DNA of 64,000 nucleotides from Escherichia sp. E4742 (lineage in GTDB: Bacteria > Pseudomonadota > Gammaproteobacteria > Enterobacterales > Enterobacteriaceae): the NCBI RefSeq assembly GCF_005843885.1, contig NZ_CP040443.1, positions 4,092,001 to 4,156,000 on the forward strand. The letters run 5' to 3'. The notes beneath the pieces were generated by a model, which made no database searches, was not told where the DNA came from, and was given only the letters and a program-made list of their open reading frames with translations. Shown piece after piece: positions 50,918-62,116 of the stretch (its first letter is position 1; each line of letters begins with the position of its first letter). The translations under genes and the position numbers were made by a program.

Positions 50918-51556
50918 ATGACGCAAGGCGCAGTGAAAACAACGGGTAAACGTTCGCGCGCAGTGAGCGCGAAGAAAAAAGCGATTCTTAGCGCGGCACT
51001 GGACACTTTTTCGCAATTCGGTTTTCACGGCACAAGGCTGGAGCAGATCGCAGAGTTGGCGGGCGTTTCTAAAACCAATCTGCTGTATTACTTCCCGTCG
51101 AAAGAGGCACTATATATTGCCGTGCTGCGGCAAATTCTCGATATCTGGTTGGCGCCGTTAAAGGCGTTTCGTGAAGATTTCGCCCCGCTGGCGGCGATAA
51201 AAGAGTACATCCGTCTGAAGCTGGAAGTCTCCCGCGATTATCCGCAGGCTTCACGTCTGTTTTGTATGGAGATGCTGGCAGGCGCGCCGTTGTTAATGGA
51301 TGAACTGACGGGCGATTTGAAGGCGTTAATTGATGAGAAATCAGCGCTGATTGCGGGCTGGGTCAAAAGCGGCAAACTCGCGCCGATTGACCCGCAGCAT
51401 TTGATTTTTATGATTTGGGCTTCCACTCAACATTACGCCGATTTCGCCCCTCAGGTGGAGGCGGTGACAGGCGCAACGTTGCGCGATGAGGTATTTTTCA
51501 ATCAAACGGTTGAAAACGTGCAGCGGATTATTATTGAAGGGATTCGACCACGTTAA
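50918..51556 (+). CDS. rutR: Pyrimidine-responsive repressor RutR
   Basis: A 212-residue TetR-family regulator. The N-terminal helix-turn-helix is clear (AALDTFSQFGFHGTRLEQIAELAG, then VSKTNLLYYFPSKEALY), followed by a helical ligand domain that binds uracil or thymine. It represses rut and tunes carAB and other purine and pyrimidine genes. The start ATG 50918 follows GAGGGGAGAGC. It is divergent from rutA and convergent with putA. Confidence 0.96.
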   Translation: MTQGAVKTTGKRSRAVSAKKKAILSAALDTFSQFGFHGTRLEQIAELAGVSKTNLLYYFPSKEALYIAVLRQILDIWLAPLKAFREDFAPLAAIKEYIRLKLEVSRDYPQASRLFCMEMLAGAPLLMDELTGDLKALIDEKSALIAGWVKSGKLAPIDPQHLIFMIWASTQHYADFAPQVEAVTGATLRDEVFFNQTVENVQRIIIEGIRPR

Positions 51557-51560
51557 AGAT

Positions 51561-51588
51561 GCCGGAGGAGGTAGTAACATCCTCCGGC
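51561..51588. terminator. Hairpin between rutR and putA
   Basis: Perfect inverted repeat GCCGGAGG...CCTCCGGC with a 12-nt loop between the convergent genes rutR and putA. T runs are weak on both sides, but the position suggests a shared terminator. Confidence 0.6.
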
Positions 51589-51595
51589 TACCTGT

Positions 51596-54500
51596 TTAAC
51601 CGATCGTCATTAAACTGGCGTTACCGCCAGCGGCAGCGGTATTCACACTCAGCGAACGTTCGATATACAGCCGTTCCAGAAGGATATTGCTTTCGCCACG
51701 GGCAAAACCCTGCACCGAAACAATTGCGCCATCCCGCGCGGCAACCGCTTCACACAATGCGCGAAGCTGATCCGAATCACCGTGGAAGATCACCGCATCA
51801 AACGGTTGAGCGGTTATATTTTCCGCTTTCGCCAGTTGAATACGTTCGCTGACTGCCGATGGCAATGCCTTCACTAACTGACGATGCAGCGCGTCATCTG
51901 GCCACAGTACCTGGCTGCCCACCGCCAGCACGGCGGCGAGCTGAGTCAGCGCATCCTGTTCATCATCCGCGATACACAATACGCGCTCACGCGGCAGCAG
52001 CGTCCAGGTGTTGCGTTCACCCGTCGGCCCTGGCAGCAATCGTTGTGTTCCTGCCTGCGCCAGCTCGCCAAATTGCGTACATAACGCCAGCAATTCTGGA
52101 CGATTTGCTGCCCATTGCCGCAGTGCATTTAGCGGCTGAGTCAATGCGGCTTTCAACTGCGCATCGACCGGATACTCCGCATCCTGACGCGCGAGCGTCA
52201 CCGCCAGCGCACTTTCCGGGCGATTCGCCAGCAGACGGTAGAGATAGAGCGGACCGCCTGCTTTCGGCCCGGTACCGGACAATCCTTCGCCGCCGAATGG
52301 TTGCACCCCAACCACTGCGCCCACCATATTACGGTTAACATACAAATTACCGACATGGGCCGAGCCAGTGACCTGGGCAATGGTTTCATCAATACGCGTA
52401 TGGACGCCAAGCGTCAGGCCATAACCGGAAGCGTTAATCTGCTCGATCAGCTCCGGCAGCTGGTTACGGTTGTAACGCACCACATGCAGCACCGGACCAA
52501 AGACCTCTTTTTGCAATTCGGCAAAGTCATCCAGTTCGATCAGCGTCGGCGCGACAAAAGTGCCGCTTTGCCATTCACGGGCATCTTCGCTGTTTTCCCG
52601 CACTGCCTGGAACACCGGACGGCCTTTGCTACGCATGGTCTGAATATGACGCTCGATATTGGCTTTCGCTTCGCTATCAATCACCGGACCGATATCGGTG
52701 GTCAGGCGACCCGGATTACCCATCCGGCATTCGGCCATTGCGCCGCGCAGCATTTTTAATGTGTGGTCAGCAATCTCATCTTGCAGACACAGCACTCGCA
52801 GTGCCGAACAACGCTGACCTGCACTGTCGAACGCCGAGGCCAGTACATCTATGACTACTTGTTCGGTCAGAGCGGAGGAATCGACAATCATCGCGTTCAT
52901 ACCGCCGGTTTCAGCAATAAGCGGAATAGGGCGCCCCTGAGCGTCCAGGCGACTGGCGATATTGCGTTGTAGTAACGTAGCGACTTCGGTTGAACCGGTA
53001 AACATCACCCCGCGCACGCGATCATCCCCCGTCAGTTGCGCACCTACGGTTTCACCCTGACCTGGCAGCAATTGCACTACGCCCGGCGGTACACCCGCTT
53101 CCAGCAAAATGGCGCTCCCTTGCGCGGCAATCAGCGGCGTTTGTTCTGCCGGTTTTGCCAGTACGCTGTTACCTGCCGCCAGTGCGGCAGCAATCTGCCC
53201 GGTGAAAATCGCCAGCGGGAAGTTCCACGGGCTGATACACACCACAGGCCCTAATGGACGATGGGTTTCGTTAGCGAAATCATCCCGCACCTGTCCGGCG
53301 TAGTAGTGGAGAAAATCGACCGCTTCGCGCACTTCGGCAATGGCGTTACTGAAGGTTTTTCCGGCTTCACGCACCAGAATACCAATCAGTTGCTGCATCT
53401 GGCTTTCCATCAGCACGGCAGCGCGGTGCAAAATCGCTGCGCGTTCAGCCGGAGGAGTGGCAAACCAGATTGGCGCGTTATTAACCGCACTTTCCAGCGC
53501 CTGTTCTACTTCACGCGGTGTGGCTTCACGCACATAGCCCACAATATCTTTCGGTTCCGCAGGGTTAATAACGGGCGACATCTCACCAGCCGCTACCGGT
53601 TGTTCCAGCATTGGCAAGGCCTGCCATTTTTGCAGTGCACTATTGAGCAGAGCTGAGGAGAGCGAGGCCAGACGGTGTTCGTTAGCGAGATCTAATCCTG
53701 CCGAGTTGTCGCGCCCCTGACCGTAAAGATCGCGCGGCAGGGGAATTTTCGGATGCGGTAATCCAGTTTGCCCTTCCTGTTGTGCCAATTTTTCTACAGC
53801 AGTGACCGGATCGGCGACCAGTTCATCCAGTGGCAAAGAGGTATCGGCAATACGGTTAACAAACGAGGTGTTAGCACCATTTTCCAGCAGGCGACGCACC
53901 AGATACGCCAGCAGCGTTTCATGTGTGCCGACCGGAGCATAAATACGACACGGGCGGTTAAGTTTGCCGTCGGCAACTTTCCCGGTGACCTGCTCATACA
54001 GTGGCTCGCCCATACCATGCAGGCACTGGAACTCGTACTGACCCGGGTAGTAGTTCTGCCCCGCCAGTTGATAAATTGCCGCCAGCGTATGGGCGTTGTG
54101 CGTTGCGAACTGCGGGTAGATTAGATTTGGCACCGCCAGCAGTTTTTTCGCACAGGCGAGATAAGAAACGTCGGTATACACCTTGCGGGTATAAACCGGA
54201 TAACCTTCAAGACCGTCCATCTGCGCACGCTTGATTTCACTATCCCAGTAAGCGCCTTTCACCAGGCGAATCATCAGACGGCGGCGGCTGCGGGTGGCGA
54301 GATCAATCAGGTAATCGATCACCAACGGGCAGCGTTTTTGATAAGCCTGAATAACAAAACCGATGCCGTTCCAGCCTGCCAGTTCAGGTTCGAAACAGAG
54401 TTTTTCCAGCAGATCGAGGGAAATCTCCAGGCGATCGGCCTCTTCAGCGTCAATGTTGATACCAATATCGTACTGACGCGCCAGCAGGGTGAGTGATTTC

Positions 54501-55558
54501 AGACGTGGGTAAAGCTCTTCCATTACCCGGTCATACTGGGCGCGGCTGTAACGCGGATGCAGCGCCGACAGCTTGATTGAAATGCCCGGACCTTCATAGA
54601 TGCCACGACCATTGGATGCTTTACCAATGGCGTGAATCGCCTGCTGATAGGAAACCATATACGCTTGTGCATCTGCGGCGGTCAGCGCGGCTTCGCCCAG
54701 CATATCGTAAGAGTAACGGAAGCCTTTCTCTTCCAGCTTGCGGGCATTGGCTAACGCTTCCGCGATGGTTTCGCCCGTGACGAACTGCTCGCCCATCAGG
54801 CGCATCGCCATATCCACACCTTTGCGGATCAGCGGTTCACCGCTTTTACCGATAATGCGATTCAGCGAGCGGGAGAGGCTGGCTTCATTATGGGTAGAAA
54901 CCAGTTTGCCGGTAAACAGCAGCCCCCAGGTGGCGGCATTAACAAACAAAGACGGGCTACGACCAATGTGTGACTGCCAGTTACCGTTGCTGATTTTGTC
55001 GCGAATTAACGCATCCCGGGTGGCTTTGTCGGGAATACGCAACAACGCTTCTGCCAGACACATCAGCGCCACGCCTTCCTGCGATGACAGCGAAAACTCC
55101 TGCAATAATCCCTGAACCATACCTGCGCGACCACTGGCGTTTTTTTGATTACGCAGTTTATCGGCCAGTTGATATGCCAGTTTGTGCGCCTGTTCGGCAA
55201 CTGGCTGCGGCAGGCGAGCTTGTTCCAGCAGCATAGAAACCGTTTCGGTTTCTGGGCGGCGATAGGCCGCGGTGATCGCGGCGCGGGAAACCGATTGAGG
55301 CAAAATTTGCTCGGCAAAGTCGAGGAATGGCTGGTGTGGTTCCTCTGCCGGATTCGGTACTTCATCGCTCTCATTGGCCGCGCCAGAAAGCAGCGCAGGT
55401 AGCTCCGGCAAGGTATCGCTATTTTCCAGTTGTTCAAGATAAGAAAAAATCGCCTGCTTAATTAACCAGTGTGGTGTGCGATCGATACGTGTCGCGGCTG
55501 ACTTAATACGCTCACGCGTCGCGTCGTCCAGCTTAACCCCCATGGTGGTGGTTCCCAT
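51596..55558 (-). CDS. putA: Trifunctional proline dehydrogenase/P5C dehydrogenase/repressor PutA
   Basis: A 1320-residue enzyme converting proline to glutamate. The N-terminal ribbon-helix-helix (residues ~1-47) binds put operators. The FAD proline dehydrogenase barrel is at ~260-610 (LVKGAYWDSEIKRAQ). The NAD-dependent P5C dehydrogenase is at ~650-1130, with the catalytic Cys in DSAGQRCSALR and Glu in the LIAETGGMNAM stretch. A C-terminal lid domain follows. With proline it moves to the membrane; without it, PutA represses putA and putP. The start at 55558 gives the K-12 length. Confidence 0.97.
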   Translation of the reverse strand: MGTTTMGVKLDDATRERIKSAATRIDRTPHWLIKQAIFSYLEQLENSDTLPELPALLSGAANESDEVPNPAEEPHQPFLDFAEQILPQSVSRAAITAAYRRPETETVSMLLEQARLPQPVAEQAHKLAYQLADKLRNQKNASGRAGMVQGLLQEFSLSSQEGVALMCLAEALLRIPDKATRDALIRDKISNGNWQSHIGRSPSLFVNAATWGLLFTGKLVSTHNEASLSRSLNRIIGKSGEPLIRKGVDMAMRLMGEQFVTGETIAEALANARKLEEKGFRYSYDMLGEAALTAADAQAYMVSYQQAIHAIGKASNGRGIYEGPGISIKLSALHPRYSRAQYDRVMEELYPRLKSLTLLARQYDIGINIDAEEADRLEISLDLLEKLCFEPELAGWNGIGFVIQAYQKRCPLVIDYLIDLATRSRRRLMIRLVKGAYWDSEIKRAQMDGLEGYPVYTRKVYTDVSYLACAKKLLAVPNLIYPQFATHNAHTLAAIYQLAGQNYYPGQYEFQCLHGMGEPLYEQVTGKVADGKLNRPCRIYAPVGTHETLLAYLVRRLLENGANTSFVNRIADTSLPLDELVADPVTAVEKLAQQEGQTGLPHPKIPLPRDLYGQGRDNSAGLDLANEHRLASLSSALLNSALQKWQALPMLEQPVAAGEMSPVINPAEPKDIVGYVREATPREVEQALESAVNNAPIWFATPPAERAAILHRAAVLMESQMQQLIGILVREAGKTFSNAIAEVREAVDFLHYYAGQVRDDFANETHRPLGPVVCISPWNFPLAIFTGQIAAALAAGNSVLAKPAEQTPLIAAQGSAILLEAGVPPGVVQLLPGQGETVGAQLTGDDRVRGVMFTGSTEVATLLQRNIASRLDAQGRPIPLIAETGGMNAMIVDSSALTEQVVIDVLASAFDSAGQRCSALRVLCLQDEIADHTLKMLRGAMAECRMGNPGRLTTDIGPVIDSEAKANIERHIQTMRSKGRPVFQAVRENSEDAREWQSGTFVAPTLIELDDFAELQKEVFGPVLHVVRYNRNQLPELIEQINASGYGLTLGVHTRIDETIAQVTGSAHVGNLYVNRNMVGAVVGVQPFGGEGLSGTGPKAGGPLYLYRLLANRPESALAVTLARQDAEYPVDAQLKAALTQPLNALRQWAANRPELLALCTQFGELAQAGTQRLLPGPTGERNTWTLLPRERVLCIADDEQDALTQLAAVLAVGSQVLWPDDALHRQLVKALPSAVSERIQLAKAENITAQPFDAVIFHGDSDQLRALCEAVAARDGAIVSVQGFARGESNILLERLYIERSLSVNTAAAGGNASLMTIG

Positions 55559-55584
55559 GCCATTACTCCTGTTGTTCTGAAAAG

Positions 55585-55792
55585 TGCAACTTAACGTTAT
55601 CGTGAAATATCTATTATGTTGCAACTTTGTGCAACCTCGTTAAATGTGACTTACGTAGCAAGCTTAAAAATGAATGAAATGTTAATAAAAGAAATCGATA
55701 TGACAGGGATTAAAAAAGTAATGCAGACTTTTTCTCTGCGGCAGTTAACATTTTTGAAAGGTGCAACCGTAAAAAATGTGAGGAAGTGCAAC
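55585..55792. promoter_or_regulatory. PutA operators between putA and putP
   Basis: The PutA recognition core GTTGCA/TGCAAC occurs five times in the 421 bp between the divergent genes: 55585-55590, 55618-55625 (overlapping on both strands), 55630-55635, 55762-55767 and 55787-55792. The clustering into a putA-near and a putP-near group matches the known E. coli control region. The remaining DNA to 55979 is AT-rich promoter sequence for putP. Confidence 0.88.
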
Positions 55793-55979
55793 CTGATGAA
55801 AAATAGTATCGCTGGGCAATAAAATTTGATGTAAATGATGTGTTAAATCGATTGTGAATAACCAGCACTTCCGGCAGGATACGGTCGCCCTGGTAAAACA
55901 TAAACTCTGCTACCCCGTTCCGGTGGCAGATATAACGGCAAGTTTCGACATTGCCGATAATAATTTTTGGAGACTTTAG

Positions 55980-57488
<1,509 letters not shown>

Positions 57489-57815
57489 GGGACTTAGCCT
57501 GCGGCGGTTTTGTTTGGCCTCAGCAGCGGGTTGCGCTCCCTTAATGTGCCTCGCCATATAAATTGAATGGTGCAGGGAGCGCGCAGGGGGCGGCCAATCG
57601 CCGCCGCCCCCTGCACCCCCGGGCTCTGGCGAACAAAATCGCCGCTGCGCGGTACCTTCAGCTTATCCCCTTCGGCTACCGGGTCGGGCGCGAGGTAACG
57701 TCCCTGTAAGACGCGCCCTCAGCCTACATCCATGTGGGCTACCCCGGCCTTCGGGGAACGCTTCAGCGATTTTGACGCCACCAACACCCGAGCTGTTCTT
57801 ATGTTCCGGGCAAAA
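57489..57815. other. GC-rich structured non-coding block after putP
   Basis: 327 bp with no convincing gene on either strand. It contains several stems: GCAGGGGGCGGC (57583-57594) pairs perfectly with GCCGCCCCCTGC (57603-57614); AGCCTACAT (57721-57729) pairs with ATGTGGGCT (57732-57740) with one wobble; CCCCG-gcctt-CGGGG lies at 57742-57756. ACAAAATCGCC near 57635 is partly mirrored by CAGCGATTTTG near 57763. It could be a terminator-rich 3' region, a repeat family or a structured RNA. I cannot name it. Confidence 0.5.
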
Positions 57816-57911
57816 AGTTAGATTTGATAATCGCGGATGGACGAAATTGCTTGATACACCCGCTTATCAGTTTTACATGGAAGTTCTGATGCATTGAGTC
57901 TGGACAGTTTT

Positions 57912-57947
57912 GTCGGCTTGATAAGGCGTTTACGCGGCATCTGGCAA
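57912..57947. repeat. Single REP-like element
   Basis: GTCGGCTTGATAAGGCGTTTACGCGGCATCTGGC is one degenerate REP unit between putP and efeU. From 57816 to 58077 the rest is AT-rich DNA without a gene. Confidence 0.7.
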
Positions 57948-58077
57948 GAACACATGGCTCGTTGTAAACAATCCCATCTTTCTACCCTGGAATAATCGTT
58001 TATATCCCCTGGTATTACCTCTCTTTGTTTACATTCCAACATCATTTTATAAACATTCCGCTTGTATTTTTCTTCAC

Positions 58078-58096
58078 CGTAATGATAATCGATATC
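58078..58096. promoter_or_regulatory. Fur box before efeU
   Basis: CGTAATGATAATCGATATC matches 15 of 19 positions of the Fur consensus GATAATGATAATCATTATC. It lies 59-77 bp before the efeU start. efeUOB is known to be repressed by Fur with iron and by CpxR at high pH. Confidence 0.75.
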
Positions 58097-58154
58097 ACTG
58101 CGATTTACTTTTCTTTGCATAGATTGACTCAGAAAAACGTTTAAGGGTGGTGGC

Positions 58155-58985
58155 ATGTTTGTTCCGTTTCTCATTATGTTGCGCGAAGGACTTGAAGCCG
58201 CGCTGATTGTCAGTTTGATTGCCAGCTATCTTAAGCGTACCCAGCGAGGCCGATGGATTGGTGTGATGTGGATTGGCGTGTTGCTTGCCGCTGCGTTGTG
58301 CCTGGGCTTGGGTATCTTCATTAACGAAACCACCGGCGAATTTCCGCAAAAAGAACAGGAACTGTTTGAAGGTATCGTGGCAGTGATCGCTGTGGTGATC
58401 CTCACCTGGATGGTTTTCTGGATGCGCAAAGTGTCGCGCAACGTCAAAGTGCAACTGGAGCAGGCAGTCGATAGCGCATTGCAGCGTGGAAATCATCATG
58501 GCTGGGCGCTGGTGATGATGGTTTTTTTTGCCGTTGCAAGGGAAGGGCTGGAGTCGGTCTTTTTCCTGCTGGCAGCATTTCAACAAGATGTCGGGATCTG
58601 GCCTCCGCTCGGTGCAATGCTCGGTCTTGCTACAGCCGTAGTGCTCGGCTTCTTGCTCTACTGGGGCGGTATTCGCCTCAATCTTGGTGCATTTTTTAAA
58701 TGGACCAGCCTGTTTATTCTCTTCGTCGCCGCAGGGCTGGCGGCTGGTGCCATTCGCGCATTTCATGAAGCTGGCCTGTGGAACCACTTTCAGGAAATCG
58801 CCTTCGATATGAGCGCGGTGCTCACAACTCACTCGCTGTTTGGCACGCTGATGGAAGGAATTTTTGGCTATCAGGAAGCGCCAAGTGTCAGCGAAGTCGC
58901 CGTCTGGTTTATTTATCTCATCCCGGCGCTGGTGGCATTTGCGCTGCCGCCACGTGCAGGGGCGACAGCGTCTCGCTCTGCGTAA
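58155..58985 (+). CDS. efeU: Ferrous iron permease EfeU (intact)
   Basis: A 276-residue Ftr1/OFeT-family membrane permease with seven helices. The two REGLE iron-binding motifs are present (REGLEAAL near residue 10 and REGLESVF near residue 130). It imports iron at low pH as part of EfeUOB. In K-12 this gene is cut by a frameshift (ycdN); here the frame is whole, so the system should be active, as in Nissle 1917 and O157 strains. Confidence 0.96.
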   Translation: MFVPFLIMLREGLEAALIVSLIASYLKRTQRGRWIGVMWIGVLLAAALCLGLGIFINETTGEFPQKEQELFEGIVAVIAVVILTWMVFWMRKVSRNVKVQLEQAVDSALQRGNHHGWALVMMVFFAVAREGLESVFFLLAAFQQDVGIWPPLGAMLGLATAVVLGFLLYWGGIRLNLGAFFKWTSLFILFVAAGLAAGAIRAFHEAGLWNHFQEIAFDMSAVLTTHSLFGTLMEGIFGYQEAPSVSEVAVWFIYLIPALVAFALPPRAGATASRSA

Positions 58986-59042
58986 CAAATACGACGCAAA
59001 TTCTTGCTTAGTTACAACATACTTTAAAGGGATAGTCTCGTC

Positions 59043-60170
59043 ATGACCATTAACTTCCGCCGTAACGCATTGCAGTTGAGCGTGGCTGCGCTGTTTTCTT
59101 CTGCTTTTATGGCTAACGCCGCTGCTGTGCCGCAGGTCAAAGTCACTGTGACAGATAAACAGTGCGAACCGATGACCATTACGGTTAACGCAGGGAAAAC
59201 GCAATTTATCATTCAGAACCACAGCCAGAAGGCGCTGGAGTGGGAGATCCTTAAAGGCGTGATGGTAGTGGAAGAGCGGGAAAATATCGCCCCTGGCTTT
59301 AGCCAGAAAATGACGGCGAATTTACAGCCTGGCGAATACGATATGACCTGCGGTCTGCTCACTAACCCGAAAGGGAAGTTGATCGTCAAAGGCGAGGCAA
59401 CGGCGGATGCGGCGCAAAGTGATGCGCTGTTAAGTCTTGGTGGTGCAATTACTGCATATAAAGCGTATGTCATGGCGGAAACCACACAGTTGGTGACTGA
59501 CACCAAAGCATTTACCGACGCGATTAAAGCAGGCGATATCGAAAAAGCGAAAGCACTGTATGCGCCAACGCGCCAGCACTATGAGCGCATCGAACCGATT
59601 GCTGAACTGTTCTCCGATCTGGATGGCAGCATTGACGCCCGTGAAGATGATTACGAGCAAAAAGCCGCCGATCCGAAATTCACCGGTTTCCACCGTCTGG
59701 AAAAAGCATTGTTTGGCGACAACACCACCAAAGGAATGGATCAGTACACTGACCAGCTTTATACCGATGTGGTCGATTTGCAAAAACGCATCAGTGAACT
59801 GGCTTTCCCACCTTCAAAAGTGGTCGGCGGCGCAGCCGGACTGATTGAGGAAGTGGCAGCCAGCAAAATCAGCGGTGAAGAAGATCGTTACAGCCACACC
59901 GATCTGTGGGATTTCCAGGCTAACGTTGAAGGCTCGCAGAAAATTGTCGATCTGCTGCGTCCACAACTACAAAAAGCCAACCCGGAGCTGCTGGCAAAAG
60001 TCGATGCTAACTTCAAAAAGGTCGATACCATTCTGGCGAAATACCGTACCAAAGACGGTTTTGAAACCTACGACAAACTGACCGATGCCGACCGGAATGC
60101 ACTGAAAGGGCCGATTACTGCGCTGGCGGAAGATCTGGCGCAACTTCGCGGTGTGCTGGGGCTGGACTAA
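59043..60170 (+). CDS. efeO: Periplasmic iron uptake protein EfeO
   Basis: A 375-residue periplasmic protein. The signal peptide ends near residue 26 (MANAAA). An N-terminal cupredoxin-like domain (~30-120) with Cys and Met is followed by an M75-type helical domain containing HYERIEP, the HxxE metal site. It binds iron or helps oxidise and deliver it to EfeU. It is 57 bp after efeU and 5 bp before efeB. Confidence 0.95.
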   Translation: MTINFRRNALQLSVAALFSSAFMANAAAVPQVKVTVTDKQCEPMTITVNAGKTQFIIQNHSQKALEWEILKGVMVVEERENIAPGFSQKMTANLQPGEYDMTCGLLTNPKGKLIVKGEATADAAQSDALLSLGGAITAYKAYVMAETTQLVTDTKAFTDAIKAGDIEKAKALYAPTRQHYERIEPIAELFSDLDGSIDAREDDYEQKAADPKFTGFHRLEKALFGDNTTKGMDQYTDQLYTDVVDLQKRISELAFPPSKVVGGAAGLIEEVAASKISGEEDRYSHTDLWDFQANVEGSQKIVDLLRPQLQKANPELLAKVDANFKKVDTILAKYRTKDGFETYDKLTDADRNALKGPITALAEDLAQLRGVLGLD

Positions 60171-60175
60171 GCGTT

Positions 60176-61447
60176 ATGCAGTATGAAGATGAAAACGGCG
60201 TGAATGAACCGTCACGCCGACGTTTACTGAAAGGGATTGGTGCACTGGCGCTGGCGGGAAGTTGTCCGGTCGCTCATGCACAAAAAACGCTAAGTGCGCC
60301 GGGTACGCTTTCGCCAGAAGCACGCAATGAGAAACAGCCGTTTTATGGTGAGCATCAGGCAGGGATCCTGACGCCGCAGCAGGCCGCAATGATGCTGGTG
60401 GCATTTGATGTGCTTGCCAGTGATAAAGCCGATCTTGAGCGATTGTTTCGCTTGTTGACTCAGCGTTTTGCTTTTCTGACTCAGGGCGGAGCGGCACCAG
60501 AAACGCCAAATCCGCGCCTGCCACCACTCGATTCCGGCATTCTTGGCGACTACATTGCGCCAGATAATCTCACCATCACGTTATCGGTGGGCCACTCATT
60601 GTTTGATGAACGGTTTGGGCTTGCGACGCAGATGCCGAAAAAGTTGCAGAAGATGACGCGTTTCCCCAACGACTCGCTGGATGCAGCGTTATGTCATGGT
60701 GATGTGTTGCTACAAATTTGCGCCAACACCCAGGACACGGTGATCCATGCGCTGCGCGATATCATCAAACACACGCCGGATTTGCTCAGCGTGCGCTGGA
60801 AGCGGGAAGGGTTTATTTCCGATCACGCGGCGCGTAGTAAAGGCAAAGAGACGCCGATAAATTTGCTGGGCTTTAAAGACGGCACCGCCAATCCCGATAG
60901 CCAGGATGATAAGTTGATGCAAAAAGTGGTGTGGGTCACGGCAGATCAGCAGGAACCTGCGTGGACTATCGGCGGCAGCTACCAGGCGGTGCGCTTGATT
61001 CAGTTTCGGGTGGAATTTTGGGACAGAACGCCGCTGAAAGAACAGCAGACGATTTTTGGGCGTGATAAGCAAACCGGTGCGCCGCTGGGGATGAAGCATG
61101 AGCACGATGTGCCGGATTACGCCAGCGATCCGGAAGGGAAGGTGATTGCGCTGGACAGCCATATTCGTCTGGCGAATCCCCGCACGCCAGAGAGTGAGTC
61201 CAGCCTGATGCTGCGTCGTGGCTACAGTTATTCGTTGGGCGTCACCAATTCCGGGCAACTGGATATGGGACTACTGTTTGTCTGCTACCAACACGATCTG
61301 GAAAAAGGCTTCCTGACAGTACAAAAAAGGTTGAACGGCGAGGCGCTGGAGGAATATGTCAAACCTATCGGTGGCGGCTATTTCTTTGCGCTGCCGGGTG
61401 TGAAGGACGCGAACGATTATCTCGGAAGCGCTTTATTGCGGGTTTAA
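60176..61447 (+). CDS. efeB: Periplasmic DyP-type heme peroxidase EfeB
   Basis: A 423-residue heme peroxidase exported by Tat. The signal has SRRRLLKGIG at ~12-21 with cleavage after VAHA. The DyP fingerprint GFKDGTANP (about residue 235) with the distal Asp is intact, and the proximal heme His lies in the C-terminal half. It is thought to oxidise Fe2+ for EfeU or, in one report, to take iron from heme. Same length as K-12 EfeB, and the last gene of efeUOB. Confidence 0.95.
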   Translation: MQYEDENGVNEPSRRRLLKGIGALALAGSCPVAHAQKTLSAPGTLSPEARNEKQPFYGEHQAGILTPQQAAMMLVAFDVLASDKADLERLFRLLTQRFAFLTQGGAAPETPNPRLPPLDSGILGDYIAPDNLTITLSVGHSLFDERFGLATQMPKKLQKMTRFPNDSLDAALCHGDVLLQICANTQDTVIHALRDIIKHTPDLLSVRWKREGFISDHAARSKGKETPINLLGFKDGTANPDSQDDKLMQKVVWVTADQQEPAWTIGGSYQAVRLIQFRVEFWDRTPLKEQQTIFGRDKQTGAPLGMKHEHDVPDYASDPEGKVIALDSHIRLANPRTPESESSLMLRRGYSYSLGVTNSGQLDMGLLFVCYQHDLEKGFLTVQKRLNGEALEEYVKPIGGGYFFALPGVKDANDYLGSALLRV

Positions 61448-61454
61448 TGTTTTT

Positions 61455-61619
61455 AGGCGGATAAGGCGTTCGGCGCACCATGCCTGATGCGACGCTTGCG
61501 CGTCTTATCATGCCTACAATCGGTGCGGGTTCGGTAGGCTGGATAAGGCGTTTACGCCGCATCCGGCATTCGTGCGCTGGTGCCTGATGCGACGCTTGCG
61601 CGTCTTATCAGGCCTACGG
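61455..61619. repeat. BIME between efeB and phoH
   Basis: Three to four REP palindromes in tandem: TAGGCGGATAAGGCGTTCG, GCCTGATGCGACGCTTGCGCG (twice, at about 61483 and 61581) and GGATAAGGCGTTTACGCCGC. The two GCCTGATGCGACG copies are about 98 bp apart. This starts the 669-bp stretch without a gene before phoH. Confidence 0.85.
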
Positions 61620-61674
61620 TTAGGGTACAGATCCCAGGCAGGAGCAGACAAATGTCGACCCAAATTGCTCGCTT

Positions 61675-61692
61675 CTGTCATCACACTGTCAT
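61675..61692 (+). promoter_or_regulatory. Pho box of phoH
   Basis: CTGTCATCACACTGTCAT holds two direct CTGTCAT repeats 11 bp apart, the PhoB recognition pattern. It lies 425 bp before the phoH start used here, which implies a long leader. A third GTCAT at 61712 may extend it. Confidence 0.85.
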
Positions 61693-62116
61693 CTTTGCGA
61701 TACAAACTAATGTCATCAAAATGGTGGCTTATGGTTAAATATAAGTAAAAATATTGTTGCAATGAATGCGAAAGCTGTTGTACTTATTATGTAACAGCGG
61801 TAGTTCCCGGCAGTGATAGTCAGTCACTATGGAGATCGCGGATGGTAACGTCCTGTGCTGGACATGTTTTTGACAATCAACGCTCGACCAAACGCGGAGA
61901 TTTCTCCTCCGGTAGCAACTTCGTCACTCTGTATTTTTACTCACTTCCTCCCTTTTCTCGTGTTACCGACGCCGTGAACGGTGCGCGTAGCCGTTTTCGG
62001 TGTTATTTCCAAAAGCAAACTATGGCTTACAAGGAAGCCAACCCTCTGATGTTCGTGCGCATAATCGCGCTGCCAACGGCGCGTGTGATGAATACAAACA
62101 ACTCAAGGTGCTCTCC
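61693..62116 (+). other. Long leader of phoH with an out-of-frame upstream ORF
   Basis: An open frame from ATG 61842 runs 98 codons to 62138 and overlaps the phoH start in another frame. It resembles the N-terminal extension of the older 354-residue K-12 PhoH annotation. In this window the distance from 61842 to the phoH stop is 1064 bp, one less than that annotation needs (1065), and the phoH frame has a stop at 61988. Either a 1-bp deletion has separated the extension, or the extension is not real. Confidence 0.5.

Noticed and set aside
57818..58174. 118-codon minus-strand frame between putP and efeU
   Set aside because: It crosses a REP element, the Fur box and the efeU start, and has no known domain or ribosome site.
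58095..59222. 375-codon minus-strand frame across efeU and efeO
   Set aside because: Antisense shadow of efeU/efeO; the residues (His, Gln, Cys rich) are typical of reversed coding frames.
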